From assembly GCA_964354225.1 (NCBI GenBank), contig CAYGZC010000209.1, positions 1 through 44,424 of the forward strand: DNA of 44,424 nt, given 5' to 3'. The translations under genes and the position numbers were made by a program. The notes under the pieces are model-generated. The model was given only the letters and a program-made list of their open reading frames with translations, was not told where the DNA came from and made no database searches. Positions within the stretch are counted from its first letter, which is position 1, and each line of letters begins with the position of its first letter. This DNA is from CAYGZC01 sp964354225. GTDB taxonomy: Bacteria; Bacteroidota; Ignavibacteria; UBA10030; SZUA-254. This document shows, piece by piece, positions 17,977-26,036 of this stretch.

Positions 17977-19095
17977 TTAATTATTTATAAAATCGACCGA
18001 GATCACCATTATTTCAGAATCGCCTGCGGTTCGTACCGGTGGTCCCCACAACTGCACCCCGCTTGTAACAAATACATTCGTGTTTCCAATCTTTTTATAT
18101 CCCCAGCTTAATTCGTAAACCTTTTCAGTGATATAATTAAATGGAAATAATTGACCGTGATGAGTGTGGCCACAGAGCAAGATGTCGACATCCGTTGCAC
18201 TCACCTGTGATAATTCGATTGGGCGATGGTCCAGGACTATGACCGGGAGGTCATGCTTTACTGTTCCCATTAGCTCACTAATTGTTTTCCTGCCCCTCAG
18301 ATGATTGTCATTTCTTCCGACAAGAGTAAACGCATTATTAACAACAATCGCACTGTCCTGTAACAGAGTAATATTGGATTTCGCATAAAAATCTAATTTG
18401 ACGTTCCTTCTATAAAATTCATGATTTCCCAGGGTTGCGTAAGTACCATACTTCGTTCGGATGTTACGGAATTGCCGCTCAAACTCTTCCAATTGTCCGT
18501 TCTGCCTGTCACCTTCAAGTATATCGCCGGGTAAAAGTAAAATATCCACGTTCAGCGCATTTACTTTCGCCGTAAACCGTTCCATAAAACTTTTTGCCGT
18601 AATCTCTTTGAGATGGAAATCTGATGCAAGGGCTATTTTAAGATGGTGTAATGGCGAATCTTTTTGGGGAATCTGTATCCGATACTCATTGACTTTTATG
18701 TCAGAATATTGAACCGCTCCCACAATCAAAATGATAAATGGAATTATCAATAATAATGAAAGGCGCGCGGTTCTGAATCTTTGACCTTTCACAATCTCAA
18801 CCGGAATTACTTTTAACAGATAATTCAACAAGAGCAAAATATCTGATAGCAGTACGAGCAGAAATAGATATAATAAGAAAGGGAGCGAGTAATAACCAAG
18901 CGTTAATAAAAAACTTATAGATTCGCCTCCACTTCTGTGCGCCATCATCTCGGTAACTGGGAAGAATATTATCAGAGCAAGATAAATTACGGCGAACGTG
19001 ATCTTGCGACTTTTCCGCGTGATTAAACTTTTTATCCGGAAAAAGACATACAGATTAAGCAAAAAATATGATGGGAGTAAAATGGTTGTAAACAT
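17977..19095 (-). CDS. membrane metallophosphoesterase (YkuE/YaeI type)
   Basis: A 372-aa protein. About four hydrophobic segments fill residues 1-140, followed by a calcineurin-like phosphoesterase domain. The metal motifs are complete: ASDFHLKE (DxH), LLPGDILEGD (GD), LGNHEFYR (GNHE) and LCGHTHHGQLFP (GHTHxG). Similar proteins act on membrane-associated phosphate esters, such as lipid A precursors or phosphodiesters; the substrate here is unknown. It is located at the inner membrane, with the catalytic domain after the last helix. The haem-binding protein gene lies 43 bp upstream in the same direction. Confidence 0.9.
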   Translation of the reverse strand: MFTTILLPSYFLLNLYVFFRIKSLITRKSRKITFAVIYLALIIFFPVTEMMAHRSGGESISFLLTLGYYSLPFLLYLFLLVLLSDILLLLNYLLKVIPVEIVKGQRFRTARLSLLLIIPFIILIVGAVQYSDIKVNEYRIQIPQKDSPLHHLKIALASDFHLKEITAKSFMERFTAKVNALNVDILLLPGDILEGDRQNGQLEEFERQFRNIRTKYGTYATLGNHEFYRRNVKLDFYAKSNITLLQDSAIVVNNAFTLVGRNDNHLRGRKTISELMGTVKHDLPVIVLDHRPIELSQVSATDVDILLCGHTHHGQLFPFNYITEKVYELSWGYKKIGNTNVFVTSGVQLWGPPVRTAGDSEIMVISVDFINN

Positions 19096-19138
19096 TTTTA
19101 TTCGACTATTCCCGGTGTCTTAAATATGCAAAATATTC

Positions 19139-19630
19139 TTATCTCGTCGATCGTAAACTATCTGCCGGGTACTTCGCCTTCATAGAATCTATCTCTGCAT
19201 TAGCCCAGGCAACGAGCTTCTCTTTTTGTTCAGTTGAAAGTTTTGCGTCGGTGTGGATCAGAAGGTAAGATGGCAAGGGCATCTCTCCGTCGTTTACATT
19301 CTCAATAATATCATTGAACCTGCGATACTGCCGACGGAGAGGGTAAGTCGCGAACTCCGAGAAATTCAGCCCTCTTTTCCCTCCTTGAATGTGACTATTC
19401 ATGAACCAAGCTGCAGGTTGGATATTGATATACCAAGGATAGCGCGTGTTGTTACTGTGGCAATCGTAACACGAGTTCCTGAGTATATCCTGCACGTCGT
19501 TCGGTACTGCGACGGCTGCAGTAACTTCGTGTAGCGGATAAACCTCGCCAATGTTCCGTGCCTGGCGGATAAATTGAATAATGATAAATATAACAGCCAA
19601 TACGAGAAGTATTCGCTTAAGATTTTTCAT
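19139..19630 (-). CDS. haem-binding domain protein (single CxxCH)
   Basis: A 163-aa exported protein with an N-terminal membrane anchor or signal (about 5-22). One c-type haem motif CYDCH, followed by SNNTRYPWYINIQPAAWF, matches the Haem_bd family (DUF-like, Pfam PF14376 from memory). The middle has conserved acidic/aromatic residues (RRQYRRFNDIIENVNDGEMP) that fit the same family. It is likely a small periplasmic cytochrome whose partner is unknown. It is upstream of the metallophosphoesterase and possibly co-transcribed with it. Confidence 0.85.
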   Translation of the reverse strand: MKNLKRILLVLAVIFIIIQFIRQARNIGEVYPLHEVTAAVAVPNDVQDILRNSCYDCHSNNTRYPWYINIQPAAWFMNSHIQGGKRGLNFSEFATYPLRRQYRRFNDIIENVNDGEMPLPSYLLIHTDAKLSTEQKEKLVAWANAEIDSMKAKYPADSLRSTR

Positions 19631-19697
19631 ATAATTTTCCGTTTATTCGATGAAAGATAATTTATCAATCTCGCTTCTAGAAACATAGTGTTTATAT

Positions 19698-20384
19698 CTA
19701 TTCCCATCCCTCATTTGCTAATGCGATATGCAGCTCGTTCGGATGGTGCCTGTAATGATATTCAATCTTGCTAGAATCTTCATGGGCTTTGCTGTATGTC
19801 CATCCTTTTGCCATGAGGTTACGTTCATGCAATTCATGCAATAATACATACGGTCGTTCTAATTCTTCCAGATCATTATCAATCCATACTTCATTCTCCG
19901 GGACAAATTCATAAACATAATCATGTCCCCCTTCAGTAAAATCAATATCAAACACGCTCCGGACTAACCGCCCGTCCACAATCCATACGCTCACGCCCGA
20001 TTCTATTTTTTTCCATAACCTGACATGCACCTTTTTCGGATCGGGCAAATTGCCTCCCTTGGTCAGCTTCTCTACATCGCCGGCTTTCTTACGTTCCGCC
20101 ATCTCAACTTTATCTGCCTGTGCCAGTGCGTCGTTATACGGAACACCTTTCTCCATTAACCGGTGCTCAACGAGGAGGTGATCTATGAAAAACTGTTGCT
20201 CATCCTCTGAAGCTTCTTTATCGAGCCAGAATTCATCTTTTGGAATGCACTCAAACGCATAGCGTTGAGCGTAGTTGGTAAACTCTTCATCAAGATGAGT
20301 CCGCACATAGGTGCCATCCACGATCCAAATGGTGATTTTACCACGTTGACCTATTTTTTTAATATAAGGCGGTTTGAGTTTCAC
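19698..20384 (-). CDS. unknown protein made of two ~100-aa repeated domains
   Basis: A 228-aa cytoplasmic protein (no signal or TM). It is an internal duplication: repeat 1 (about 3-103) and repeat 2 (about 120-222) share the pattern I..G..VWIVDG..VR, a D/EFT block, YxxEFxPxDExWxD, a run of helix-forming acidic residues, then an H-rich helix and MxKGxxYxxAxxxxxKxE. Repeat 2 contains LLHELHERNL, repeat 1 DHLLVEHRLM. The His/Glu arrangement resembles a metal site (HExxH-like but with different spacing). I do not recognise the family and the function is not assigned. It is upstream of the haem-binding gene, downstream of the reductase, same strand. Confidence 0.75.
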   Translation of the reverse strand: MKLKPPYIKKIGQRGKITIWIVDGTYVRTHLDEEFTNYAQRYAFECIPKDEFWLDKEASEDEQQFFIDHLLVEHRLMEKGVPYNDALAQADKVEMAERKKAGDVEKLTKGGNLPDPKKVHVRLWKKIESGVSVWIVDGRLVRSVFDIDFTEGGHDYVYEFVPENEVWIDNDLEELERPYVLLHELHERNLMAKGWTYSKAHEDSSKIEYHYRHHPNELHIALANEGWE

Positions 20385-20414
20385 GGTTTACTCCATCATT
20401 AAAATAAAATATAC

Positions 20415-21503
20415 TTACCCTTTATATATCGGATAATCAGTATATCCTTTTTCACCGGGCGAATAAAATGTCTTCATATCCAATTCTTCAGCCAACGGTA
20501 AATCATTCATCAACCGCTTTACAAGATCAGGATTGTTGATAAACGGTTTAGCAAATGCGATAAGATCAGCTAAGCCGCTCTTTAATTCCTCTTCTGCCCG
20601 TTCCTTATTATATCCACCGGCAAGAATGAGTGTATTGCGGAATTTTTCTCGTATAGCTTTCTTAATGCTGCTCGGCACTTCCGGTGCACCCATACTGCTG
20701 TGGTCCACCAGATGAATGTAAGCTATTCCTCTCTTGTTAAGTTCTCCGGCAAGATAAGTATACGTATCGTCGATTTCTGGATAGTGCTTCATATCGCTCG
20801 CAACTCCGTACGGCGACAGGCGAATACCGATCCTTTCTTTCCCTATTGCGGCGCATACTCCATCCACAACTTCCAGCACAAACCGACAACGGTTTTCGAT
20901 ACTCCCGCCGTAACTATCTGTCCGTTGGTTGCTGTACGGCGAAAGAAATTGTTCCAGCAAATAACCATTCGCACCGTGCAATTCCAAACCGTCAAATCCG
21001 GCAGCCGCAACATTAGTGGCGGCAGTTATAAATTCTTTTTTCGTCAGTTCAATTTCTTCCGTAGTCATCGCTTTTGCGGTGGGGAAATCCTGCATACCGC
21101 TTACATCGGTCCACATCTGTCCTGCCGGCTTCACTGCCGATGGCGCTAACACAACCGCACCCCGTGGTAAATTTAATGCATGGCTTATCCGACCCGTATG
21201 CATAATCTGTAAAAATATGCGCCCACCTTTGGCGTGCACCGCCTTAGTTATTTTCTTCCACCCTTCAACTTGTGCCGTGCTGAAGATTCCGGGAATGCGG
21301 CAATATCCTAAACCGTTCGGCGAGGGGGATGTTCCTTCCGTAATAATCAGCCCGGCATCCGACCGTTGCTCATAATAGGTTGCTATAAGTTCATTTGGGA
21401 TATTGCCTATGGCTCTTGATCGTGTCATAGGAGCCATCACAATACGATTTTTCAATTCAATATTTCCCAATTTGTACGGGCTGAATAACTTATTCTGTTT
21501 CAT
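20415..21503 (-). CDS. alkene reductase, Old Yellow Enzyme family
   Basis: A 362-aa FMN enzyme of the NemA/OYE group. The N-terminus LFSPYKLGNIELKNRIVMAP, the FMN/substrate segment LQIMHTGRISH, and the signature LHGANGYLLEQFLSPYSNQR followed by TDSYGGSIENR are all family hallmarks. It reduces activated C=C bonds, nitro groups or maleimides with NAD(P)H in the cytoplasm. Length is normal for the family. The start at 21503 is supported by AAAGAGG (AAAATAAAGAGGAAACA) a few bases upstream. A REP-like hairpin lies 74 bp upstream. Confidence 0.93.
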   Translation of the reverse strand: MKQNKLFSPYKLGNIELKNRIVMAPMTRSRAIGNIPNELIATYYEQRSDAGLIITEGTSPSPNGLGYCRIPGIFSTAQVEGWKKITKAVHAKGGRIFLQIMHTGRISHALNLPRGAVVLAPSAVKPAGQMWTDVSGMQDFPTAKAMTTEEIELTKKEFITAATNVAAAGFDGLELHGANGYLLEQFLSPYSNQRTDSYGGSIENRCRFVLEVVDGVCAAIGKERIGIRLSPYGVASDMKHYPEIDDTYTYLAGELNKRGIAYIHLVDHSSMGAPEVPSSIKKAIREKFRNTLILAGGYNKERAEEELKSGLADLIAFAKPFINNPDLVKRLMNDLPLAEELDMKTFYSPGEKGYTDYPIYKG

Positions 21504-21576
21504 ATTGTTTCCTCTTTATTTTTTGAAAGATTAAATCTTGTATTCCTTTGCTGGGAGGAAGTTGTGCCGAAAGCAC

Positions 21577-21627
21577 CACTTTGTGGTACTTCCGACCGCT
21601 GGGCACGTCGGAAGTTGTCACAAAGTG
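21577..21627. repeat. long REP-like hairpin at the edge of the R-M island
   Basis: Arms CACTTTGTG (21577-21585) plus ACTTCCGAC (21588-21596), then a 10-nt loop, then GTCGGAAGT (21607-21615) plus CACAAAGTG (21619-21627). This is a stem of 18 paired bases broken by one small asymmetric bulge. It lies between the alkene reductase and vsr genes. The inner TTCCGAC/GTCGGAA stem resembles the TCCCGAC/GTCGGGA stem in the repeats at 25.4 and 25.9 kb. A 63-codon open frame across it (21490-21681) is a by-product of the repeat. Confidence 0.75.
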
Positions 21628-21677
21628 ATCCCATCGGGAGAACTCCCTCCGAGCGTGTGTACGCTTAGAAATCAAAA

Positions 21678-22091
21678 TCATCTTCGCCTATGAGATACTG
21701 CTTGCAGAATCCGTTTGATAGATTGCTCTTTATCTTTTATCAACTGATGCTGCCATATCCGAACAACACACCATCCGAGTGACCGAAGTTTTCGGAAGTT
21801 ACGTTGATCGCGCTTTCTATTTGTAGAAATTTTTTTACGCCAGAAAGATGTTAGTTTGTGTTCCCAGACAGGGAAGCGCCAGCCATGCCAAAAATCACCG
21901 TCTACGAATATTGCAATTTTCTTATTTTGAAAAACGATATCTGGACTTCCTGGAAGATTCTTGATATGTCTTTTAAAATTTAGTTTTCGTTTTTGTAATT
22001 CCTTTTGAATAATCCTCTCTAGAGACCCATTTCTTAATTTTACACGCTTCATCGCGCGTGAGCGTTGATCGGGAGTGAGGTGGTCAGTCAT
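21678..22091 (-). CDS. vsr: very short patch repair endonuclease (Vsr family)
   Basis: A 137-aa Vsr endonuclease. MTDHLTPDQRSRAMKRVK and the catalytic Asp (D51) in GSPDIVF match the family; FVDGDFWHGW supplies the conserved His residues, and ERDxRN-like KRDQRNFRKLRSLGW completes the fold. The cysteines that hold a structural zinc in E. coli Vsr are missing (C replaced by D in GDFWH), as in the common non-zinc subgroup. It would nick DNA next to T:G mismatches that form when 5-methylcytosine deaminates, so it fits its neighbour, a cytosine-5 methyltransferase. The gene starts 17 bp after the ATPase-nuclease stop and is the last gene of a three-gene operon. Confidence 0.93.
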   Translation of the reverse strand: MTDHLTPDQRSRAMKRVKLRNGSLERIIQKELQKRKLNFKRHIKNLPGSPDIVFQNKKIAIFVDGDFWHGWRFPVWEHKLTSFWRKKISTNRKRDQRNFRKLRSLGWCVVRIWQHQLIKDKEQSIKRILQAVSHRRR

Positions 22092-22108
22092 TTACTAAAA
22101 TGATACGT

Positions 22109-24052
22109 TTAGAGCTTATCCACCATCTTCTGAATTCGTGAAAGCTTTTCATTCTTTTGAAGGTAATCAGCATAACTCTCACGAGTTTGTCTAATGAGTT
22201 GATCATAGGTTATATAACGCGCATCAATTGCCGATAACATCTTACGGTTTTCGTCATCTTTTTCTGCTGGTTCTGGGCTACTTCCCAGAATACATATGGC
22301 TTCAATATTGTGTTTTTTTATTTCTGGATATACTTTATCAAGACACTTTTCAAGGGCAGATTTATATTTTCTAATCTGTGTAGACAGTTCTTCAGTCTTA
22401 ACCTTACGATCATATTTTTTAAGTTCAATTATTATATGTTTCCCCGCTGCTGTTCTATAGCGTATATCAATCCTACCTTTTTTCTCATCTGGTGTAAGGC
22501 TAGCATTTAATTTTTTCCATTCCTTTGTAACCGATGCTTCCATATGTTGATCTGTAGAAGCGCGTTCCCAAGAAGGATCTAAAAGCCAGAGATGGTCGAA
22601 AATAAAATCACGGATAACTGTTTCGCGCGATTTGGGTACAATCTTTTCCAATTTTTGGAGCACAGCTACACGTGTGCGTGTGATTTGCCAATAATGAGCT
22701 GCCTCAAGTTCATCAAAGTCATGGAATAGATCTAACAACCGTTCCAACTCCTGATTTGTTTCAATTTTTTCAAGAGCCTGGAGATTTTCTTTAGCTGCTA
22801 ACGTCTCAAATGCTAGTATTCCATGCTGATATAGAGTGCGCCTATATTCTATGTCTTGAATAGGAAACGAAGCGATTTTACCCAAAAGAGATTTTGCATA
22901 TTTTCTGTGTTGTGGTCGTAATTCATTGTACCATTTCTCTATTACTGGATTTTTTAGAGCTTCATTCCCCTTATCCTCATTGCGCCATTCAGTCCATACA
23001 TTCCCAATTTTATTCAATACCTTATCTTTAATATAAGTCTTAAGTAATTGAAATCGCTGGTCAGATTCTTTCACACTCTGACGACCACTGGTAGCAATGT
23101 CCTCATGTTCGTCCAGATCAAGAAATTCTGCTTTTACTTCTCCTATTATATATTTGCTAAAGACACGACCTTCCTTAAGATCAGGAAGAATGTTCTCATG
23201 AATAACTTTACCTCGAGCAAGAATCACTATTCCATTATTACCCTCCTCTACACTTTTGTGTTCAGCCATCGTACCAATCCAACCTGAAACAAAATGTGAG
23301 TCATCAATCTTACCTGAAATTTTATCATCTCGAAGCAACGTTCTACATTCCTTTGAGAATGATTCACTTCCTTCGCCAATACACCAAAGATATTCAAGTC
23401 GATCGAAATAATCTCGATCCTCAACTTTAATGGGCTTTTTATTAATACGAACGATAAATCCAGTACTCTTGCCGATTATGCTGAAGCGTCTTGCTAATCG
23501 CTTACGTAGATAAGGCTCGGTGACCTGAGATTTGTTTTTAAGTTCAGTTAATGTAACGAGTGTTCCATCCCTGATCTTGATTTTAGTTTCAGAAACGACC
23601 TCTGGTTTATAAGGTGCGCGTCCTTGCTTGATGCATTCCTCAATGTCACCCACACGCATTATAAAACCGTTGCGTTCTATTATACGATCTTGCTTGTCAA
23701 GTTTTACGCTATGCACTTCAATACTATTAGCGATTGAAAACAGGGCGAGTTTTCCAATTCCTTTCCGCCCCATCGGCAAACGACCTTTGGGAATCTTTGC
23801 AGTTCTATCTTCACGCTTACGGTACCCAACCTTCAGGAAACGATTATTTATTTCATCTTCTGCCATACCCCAACCGTCATCTTTAATTGTGATAATACCT
23901 TCAGATGAATCAATATCAATATCCACGAGTTTTGCGTTTGCATCCCACGCGTTGGCAACAACTTCTGAAAGCACTGCGGGAATATTACTATAAAGACCGA
24001 TACCGAGATGATTTAGGGTAGCTAAATCAATTGTAAGTACATAGTTTTTCAT
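22109..24052 (-). CDS. GHKL (MutL/MORC-like) ATPase fused to PD-(D/E)xK nuclease
   Basis: A 647-aa protein. The N-terminal GHKL ATPase has E30-VVA-N34-AWDA (Mg/catalytic N box), D58-D59-G-W-G-M (G1) and G95-RKG-I-G100-K (G2 lid), as in Hsp90/MutL/MORC proteins, and an S5-like domain follows (to about 330). After a helical region (about 370-510), the C-terminus has a nuclease core: D529 in GRIDIRY, then E543-L-K545 in HIIIELKK, i.e. D-x13-E-x-K. Such ATPases in R-M loci were described by Iyer, Abhiman and Aravind (2008). It likely acts as the restriction or damage-sensing component. It overlaps the methyltransferase stop by 4 bp (ATGA) and precedes vsr. It has no separate restriction enzyme beside it. 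Confidence 0.88.
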   Translation of the reverse strand: MKNYVLTIDLATLNHLGIGLYSNIPAVLSEVVANAWDANAKLVDIDIDSSEGIITIKDDGWGMAEDEINNRFLKVGYRKREDRTAKIPKGRLPMGRKGIGKLALFSIANSIEVHSVKLDKQDRIIERNGFIMRVGDIEECIKQGRAPYKPEVVSETKIKIRDGTLVTLTELKNKSQVTEPYLRKRLARRFSIIGKSTGFIVRINKKPIKVEDRDYFDRLEYLWCIGEGSESFSKECRTLLRDDKISGKIDDSHFVSGWIGTMAEHKSVEEGNNGIVILARGKVIHENILPDLKEGRVFSKYIIGEVKAEFLDLDEHEDIATSGRQSVKESDQRFQLLKTYIKDKVLNKIGNVWTEWRNEDKGNEALKNPVIEKWYNELRPQHRKYAKSLLGKIASFPIQDIEYRRTLYQHGILAFETLAAKENLQALEKIETNQELERLLDLFHDFDELEAAHYWQITRTRVAVLQKLEKIVPKSRETVIRDFIFDHLWLLDPSWERASTDQHMEASVTKEWKKLNASLTPDEKKGRIDIRYRTAAGKHIIIELKKYDRKVKTEELSTQIRKYKSALEKCLDKVYPEIKKHNIEAICILGSSPEPAEKDDENRKMLSAIDARYITYDQLIRQTRESYADYLQKNEKLSRIQKMVDKL

Positions 24053-25128
24053 TTCTGAACACTCAGCTTTTTAATGTGAAGTTTTATTGCTCGACCTACA
24101 ATTTCTCCAAGTCTTACAGGAACTGCATTTCCAATCATTCTACCGATTTCCTTGAAAGACAATTCTTTTCTTGGTTCAACAAATCGATAATACTTAGGAA
24201 AGGATTGCAGAATTGCCCCTTCTCTTAAAGATATAGCTCTATCTTGTTCCGGGTGTCCAAATCTCCCATTACCGAAACCGTAAAATTGTGTCGTAATTGT
24301 CGGAGAAGGTTCGTCCCATTTCATCCTGCCGTATACACTGGGATATGTTTTCCCTTTTTCATCTTTATGACAATTCGCGATCAGGCTTTCGGGCCAATCC
24401 CGCCAAGTACCTCCAGGAATTGATGATTGTATTCTTTCGATATTGATTTCTTCAAGTCCGACACTTTTATGAAGTTTATCCTTCGGATGAGTCTCGCCAG
24501 CTTTTATTGGAGGCAAATCTCCAATCGCATCTTTTACGGTTTTGTAGTGCTTCTTCGAGTGTGTCGGAGGAATGATTTCAATAGGTCCCGATAACGAAGC
24601 GAACAAAACTAAACGTGTTCTGTGTTGCGGTATTCCATAATCAGGACAATAGACTTCGTTAACAGAAACGTTATATTTGTTCTTTGTAAGTAACATAATG
24701 AAATCTTCGTAGACATCGTGTCTCTTCAAATCAGGAACATTTTCCATACTCAATACATCGGGTTTCGATTCTTCGACCAATCTACCGAAGTGATAAAGTA
24801 AACCCCATTTTTCATCTTTTGAGTTGTCATTACCTTGTGTGTACTTCGAGAATGGTTGACAAGGTGCACATCCTACTAATACTTTCAAACAATTATCAGG
24901 ATACATCGTTGTAAGTTCTTCACCGTAAAGATCAACGACGCTTTTCTGTTTGAATATTGCTGGGAAGTTATTATTTTCATAAGGATACTTGCACGCTTCA
25001 TCAATATCATAGCCAGCGACTACTTCGATGCCTGCATCCAATAGACCTCTCGTTAGCCCCCCTGCACCGCAAAATATATCCGCGGCAACAATTCTAGCGT
25101 TTGCGATATTATTTCGTTTGTTCTTCAT
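24049..25128 (-). CDS. dcm: DNA (cytosine-5) methyltransferase
   Basis: A 359-aa C5 methyltransferase with motifs in normal order: I DIFCGAGGLTRG (17-28, SAM binding), IV GCAPCQPFS with catalytic Cys90, VI ENVPDL, VIII QHRTRLVLFAS, a target-recognition region (about 200-270), IX/X ISLREGAILQSFP and IGNAVPVRLGEIV. It transfers a methyl group from SAM to C5 of cytosine at an unknown site. It is first in the operon with the GHKL ATPase-nuclease and vsr, with a 4-bp stop/start overlap. The preceding 374 bp hold repeats, so the promoter is probably close to the start. The symbol is used loosely, for the family and not the E. coli specificity. Confidence 0.94.
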   Translation of the reverse strand: MKNKRNNIANARIVAADIFCGAGGLTRGLLDAGIEVVAGYDIDEACKYPYENNNFPAIFKQKSVVDLYGEELTTMYPDNCLKVLVGCAPCQPFSKYTQGNDNSKDEKWGLLYHFGRLVEESKPDVLSMENVPDLKRHDVYEDFIMLLTKNKYNVSVNEVYCPDYGIPQHRTRLVLFASLSGPIEIIPPTHSKKHYKTVKDAIGDLPPIKAGETHPKDKLHKSVGLEEINIERIQSSIPGGTWRDWPESLIANCHKDEKGKTYPSVYGRMKWDEPSPTITTQFYGFGNGRFGHPEQDRAISLREGAILQSFPKYYRFVEPRKELSFKEIGRMIGNAVPVRLGEIVGRAIKLHIKKLSVQK

Positions 25129-25200
25129 TCAATAACTTTATTATGGAATAGAAAATACACAAATTTCTTGTCAGGTTCAAACAACCAACCGTTGTAAAAG

Positions 25201-25237
25201 TCCCCTCTTCCATAGCCCTAACTTTGGTGAGAGGGGA
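25201..25237. repeat. intergenic hairpin, TCCCCTC type
   Basis: Arms TCCCCTC (25201-25207) and GAGGGGA (25231-25237). The surrounding words resemble the hairpin at 12256-12293. It belongs to a group of repeats at this edge of the R-M island. Confidence 0.55.
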
Positions 25238-25242
25238 TTTAG

Positions 25243-25282
25243 GCCTGCCCGCCGCACCCCGCTTTGCGGGACTTTGGCAGGC
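25243..25282. repeat. GC-rich nested hairpin
   Basis: Outer arms GCCTGCC (25243-25249) and GGCAGGC (25276-25282) enclose a tight inner stem CCCGC-TTT-GCGGG (25258-25270). Much more GC-rich than its surroundings. A two-level structure like this fits a dispersed REP/MITE-type element. Confidence 0.65.
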
Positions 25283-25371
25283 GGGGGTGTGTCGCGTGAG
25301 CCATAATCCATTCTCTCACTACCTTCAATAACCAGCACACCGCCCAACATAGCCATATCGAATCCCGAAAC

Positions 25372-25456
25372 CCCCGTCATGCTGACACGCTCTTGGTCAG
25401 CATCTATACTGAGATAGCATAGTTTAGATCCCGACCAGAAGCATGTCGGGATGACG
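25372..25456. repeat. direct repeat R1 with two hairpins, left of the GIY-YIG gene
   Basis: About 85 bp. Starts CCCCGTC, then GCTGAC...GTCAGC (hairpin 1), a variable middle, and ATCCCGAC-9 nt-GTCGGGAT (hairpin 2). Same order, orientation and near-identical ends as 25854-25937; the middle ~25 bp differ. Confidence 0.8.
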
Positions 25457-25502
25457 AGACGGTTGAGGTTCGGGCTCCATCAAACCTAAACTAAAGCTAA
25501 TC

Positions 25503-25799
25503 TTACCAGTGCCACGGTATCTCCCCGGATAAATCACGCATTTCCGGATTTAACGATTTGATTAACCGAATCTTCCATCCACGATGCCATTTCTTAAGTT
25601 GCTTCTCTCGCTGAATTGCATCGGTGACACGATCGAACTCTTCGTAGTAAACAAGTTCCTTCAGATTATATTTCTGAACGAACTTCGATCCGGTACCATC
25701 CAAGTGTTGTTGCAATCTCTGACCGAGATTGCTCGTTACGCCGATGTAAAACGTAGTACGCGTATAGTTCGAAAGAATGTAAACGTATCCCTTTTTCAT
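25503..25799 (-). CDS. GIY-YIG nuclease family protein
   Basis: A 98-aa single-domain GIY-YIG nuclease. YVYILSN and YIGVTSNL form the GIY...YIG strands, followed by the catalytic Arg (GQRLQQH), and the metal-binding Glu lies in AIQREKQLKKW. This matches the short UPF0213/YhbQ-like type common in many copies in Bacteroidota/Chlorobiota-type genomes. No target DNA or partner is known. The gene is enclosed by two direct repeats (25372-25456 and 25854-25937), each with two hairpins, and lies beside the R-M island, which suggests a mobile cassette. Confidence 0.9.
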   Translation of the reverse strand: MKKGYVYILSNYTRTTFYIGVTSNLGQRLQQHLDGTGSKFVQKYNLKELVYYEEFDRVTDAIQREKQLKKWHRGWKIRLIKSLNPEMRDLSGEIPWHW

Positions 25800-25853
25800 T
25801 TTTTTATTGAGTTAATTTAAAACCCACACAATTCGTCCCACCTACCCAGCAAT

Positions 25854-25937
25854 CCCCGTCTTGCTGACACGCTCTTAGTCAGCATTTGTACTATGCTGCT
25901 TCGTTCGGATCCCGACCAGAAGCATGTCGGGATGACG
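25854..25937. repeat. direct repeat R2 with two hairpins, right of the GIY-YIG gene
   Basis: Partner of R1, 482 bp away. It is followed (25940-26000) by more repeat-like words, including CCTTCACTACGTTCAGGAC and TTTCGGGATGACGAG, which extend the repeat tract to the end of the GH3 gene. Confidence 0.8.
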
Positions 25938-26036
25938 CACAGCGTCAGATTCCGACTAAGTGCACCCTTCACTACGTTCAGGACAAGTTTCGGGATGACG
26001 AGAGGCGCAAGGTGTGCTTATTTCGATTACCTCTCA

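Larger units (their letters stand above)
25129..25371. other. repeat-rich intergenic sequence upstream of the methyltransferase
   Basis: Contains two hairpin elements (listed separately) and no supported gene. A 67-codon minus-strand frame at 25177-25380 reads through the hairpins and has a repeat-derived, low-quality protein. The promoter of the methyltransferase operon should lie in the ~70 AT-rich bases next to its ATG. Confidence 0.6.

Noticed and set aside
21490..21681. 63-codon frame whose ATG overlaps the vsr stop codon
   Set aside because: It reads straight through the long REP-like hairpin and into the reductase gene start; the protein has no recognisable feature.
25177..25380. 67-codon frame upstream of the methyltransferase
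   Set aside because: It is made of hairpin repeats and is rich in Gly/Pro/Arg as expected from translating repeats.
25372..25937. CRISPR array
   Set aside because: Only two repeat copies of about 85 bp with a gene between them, and no regular spacers.
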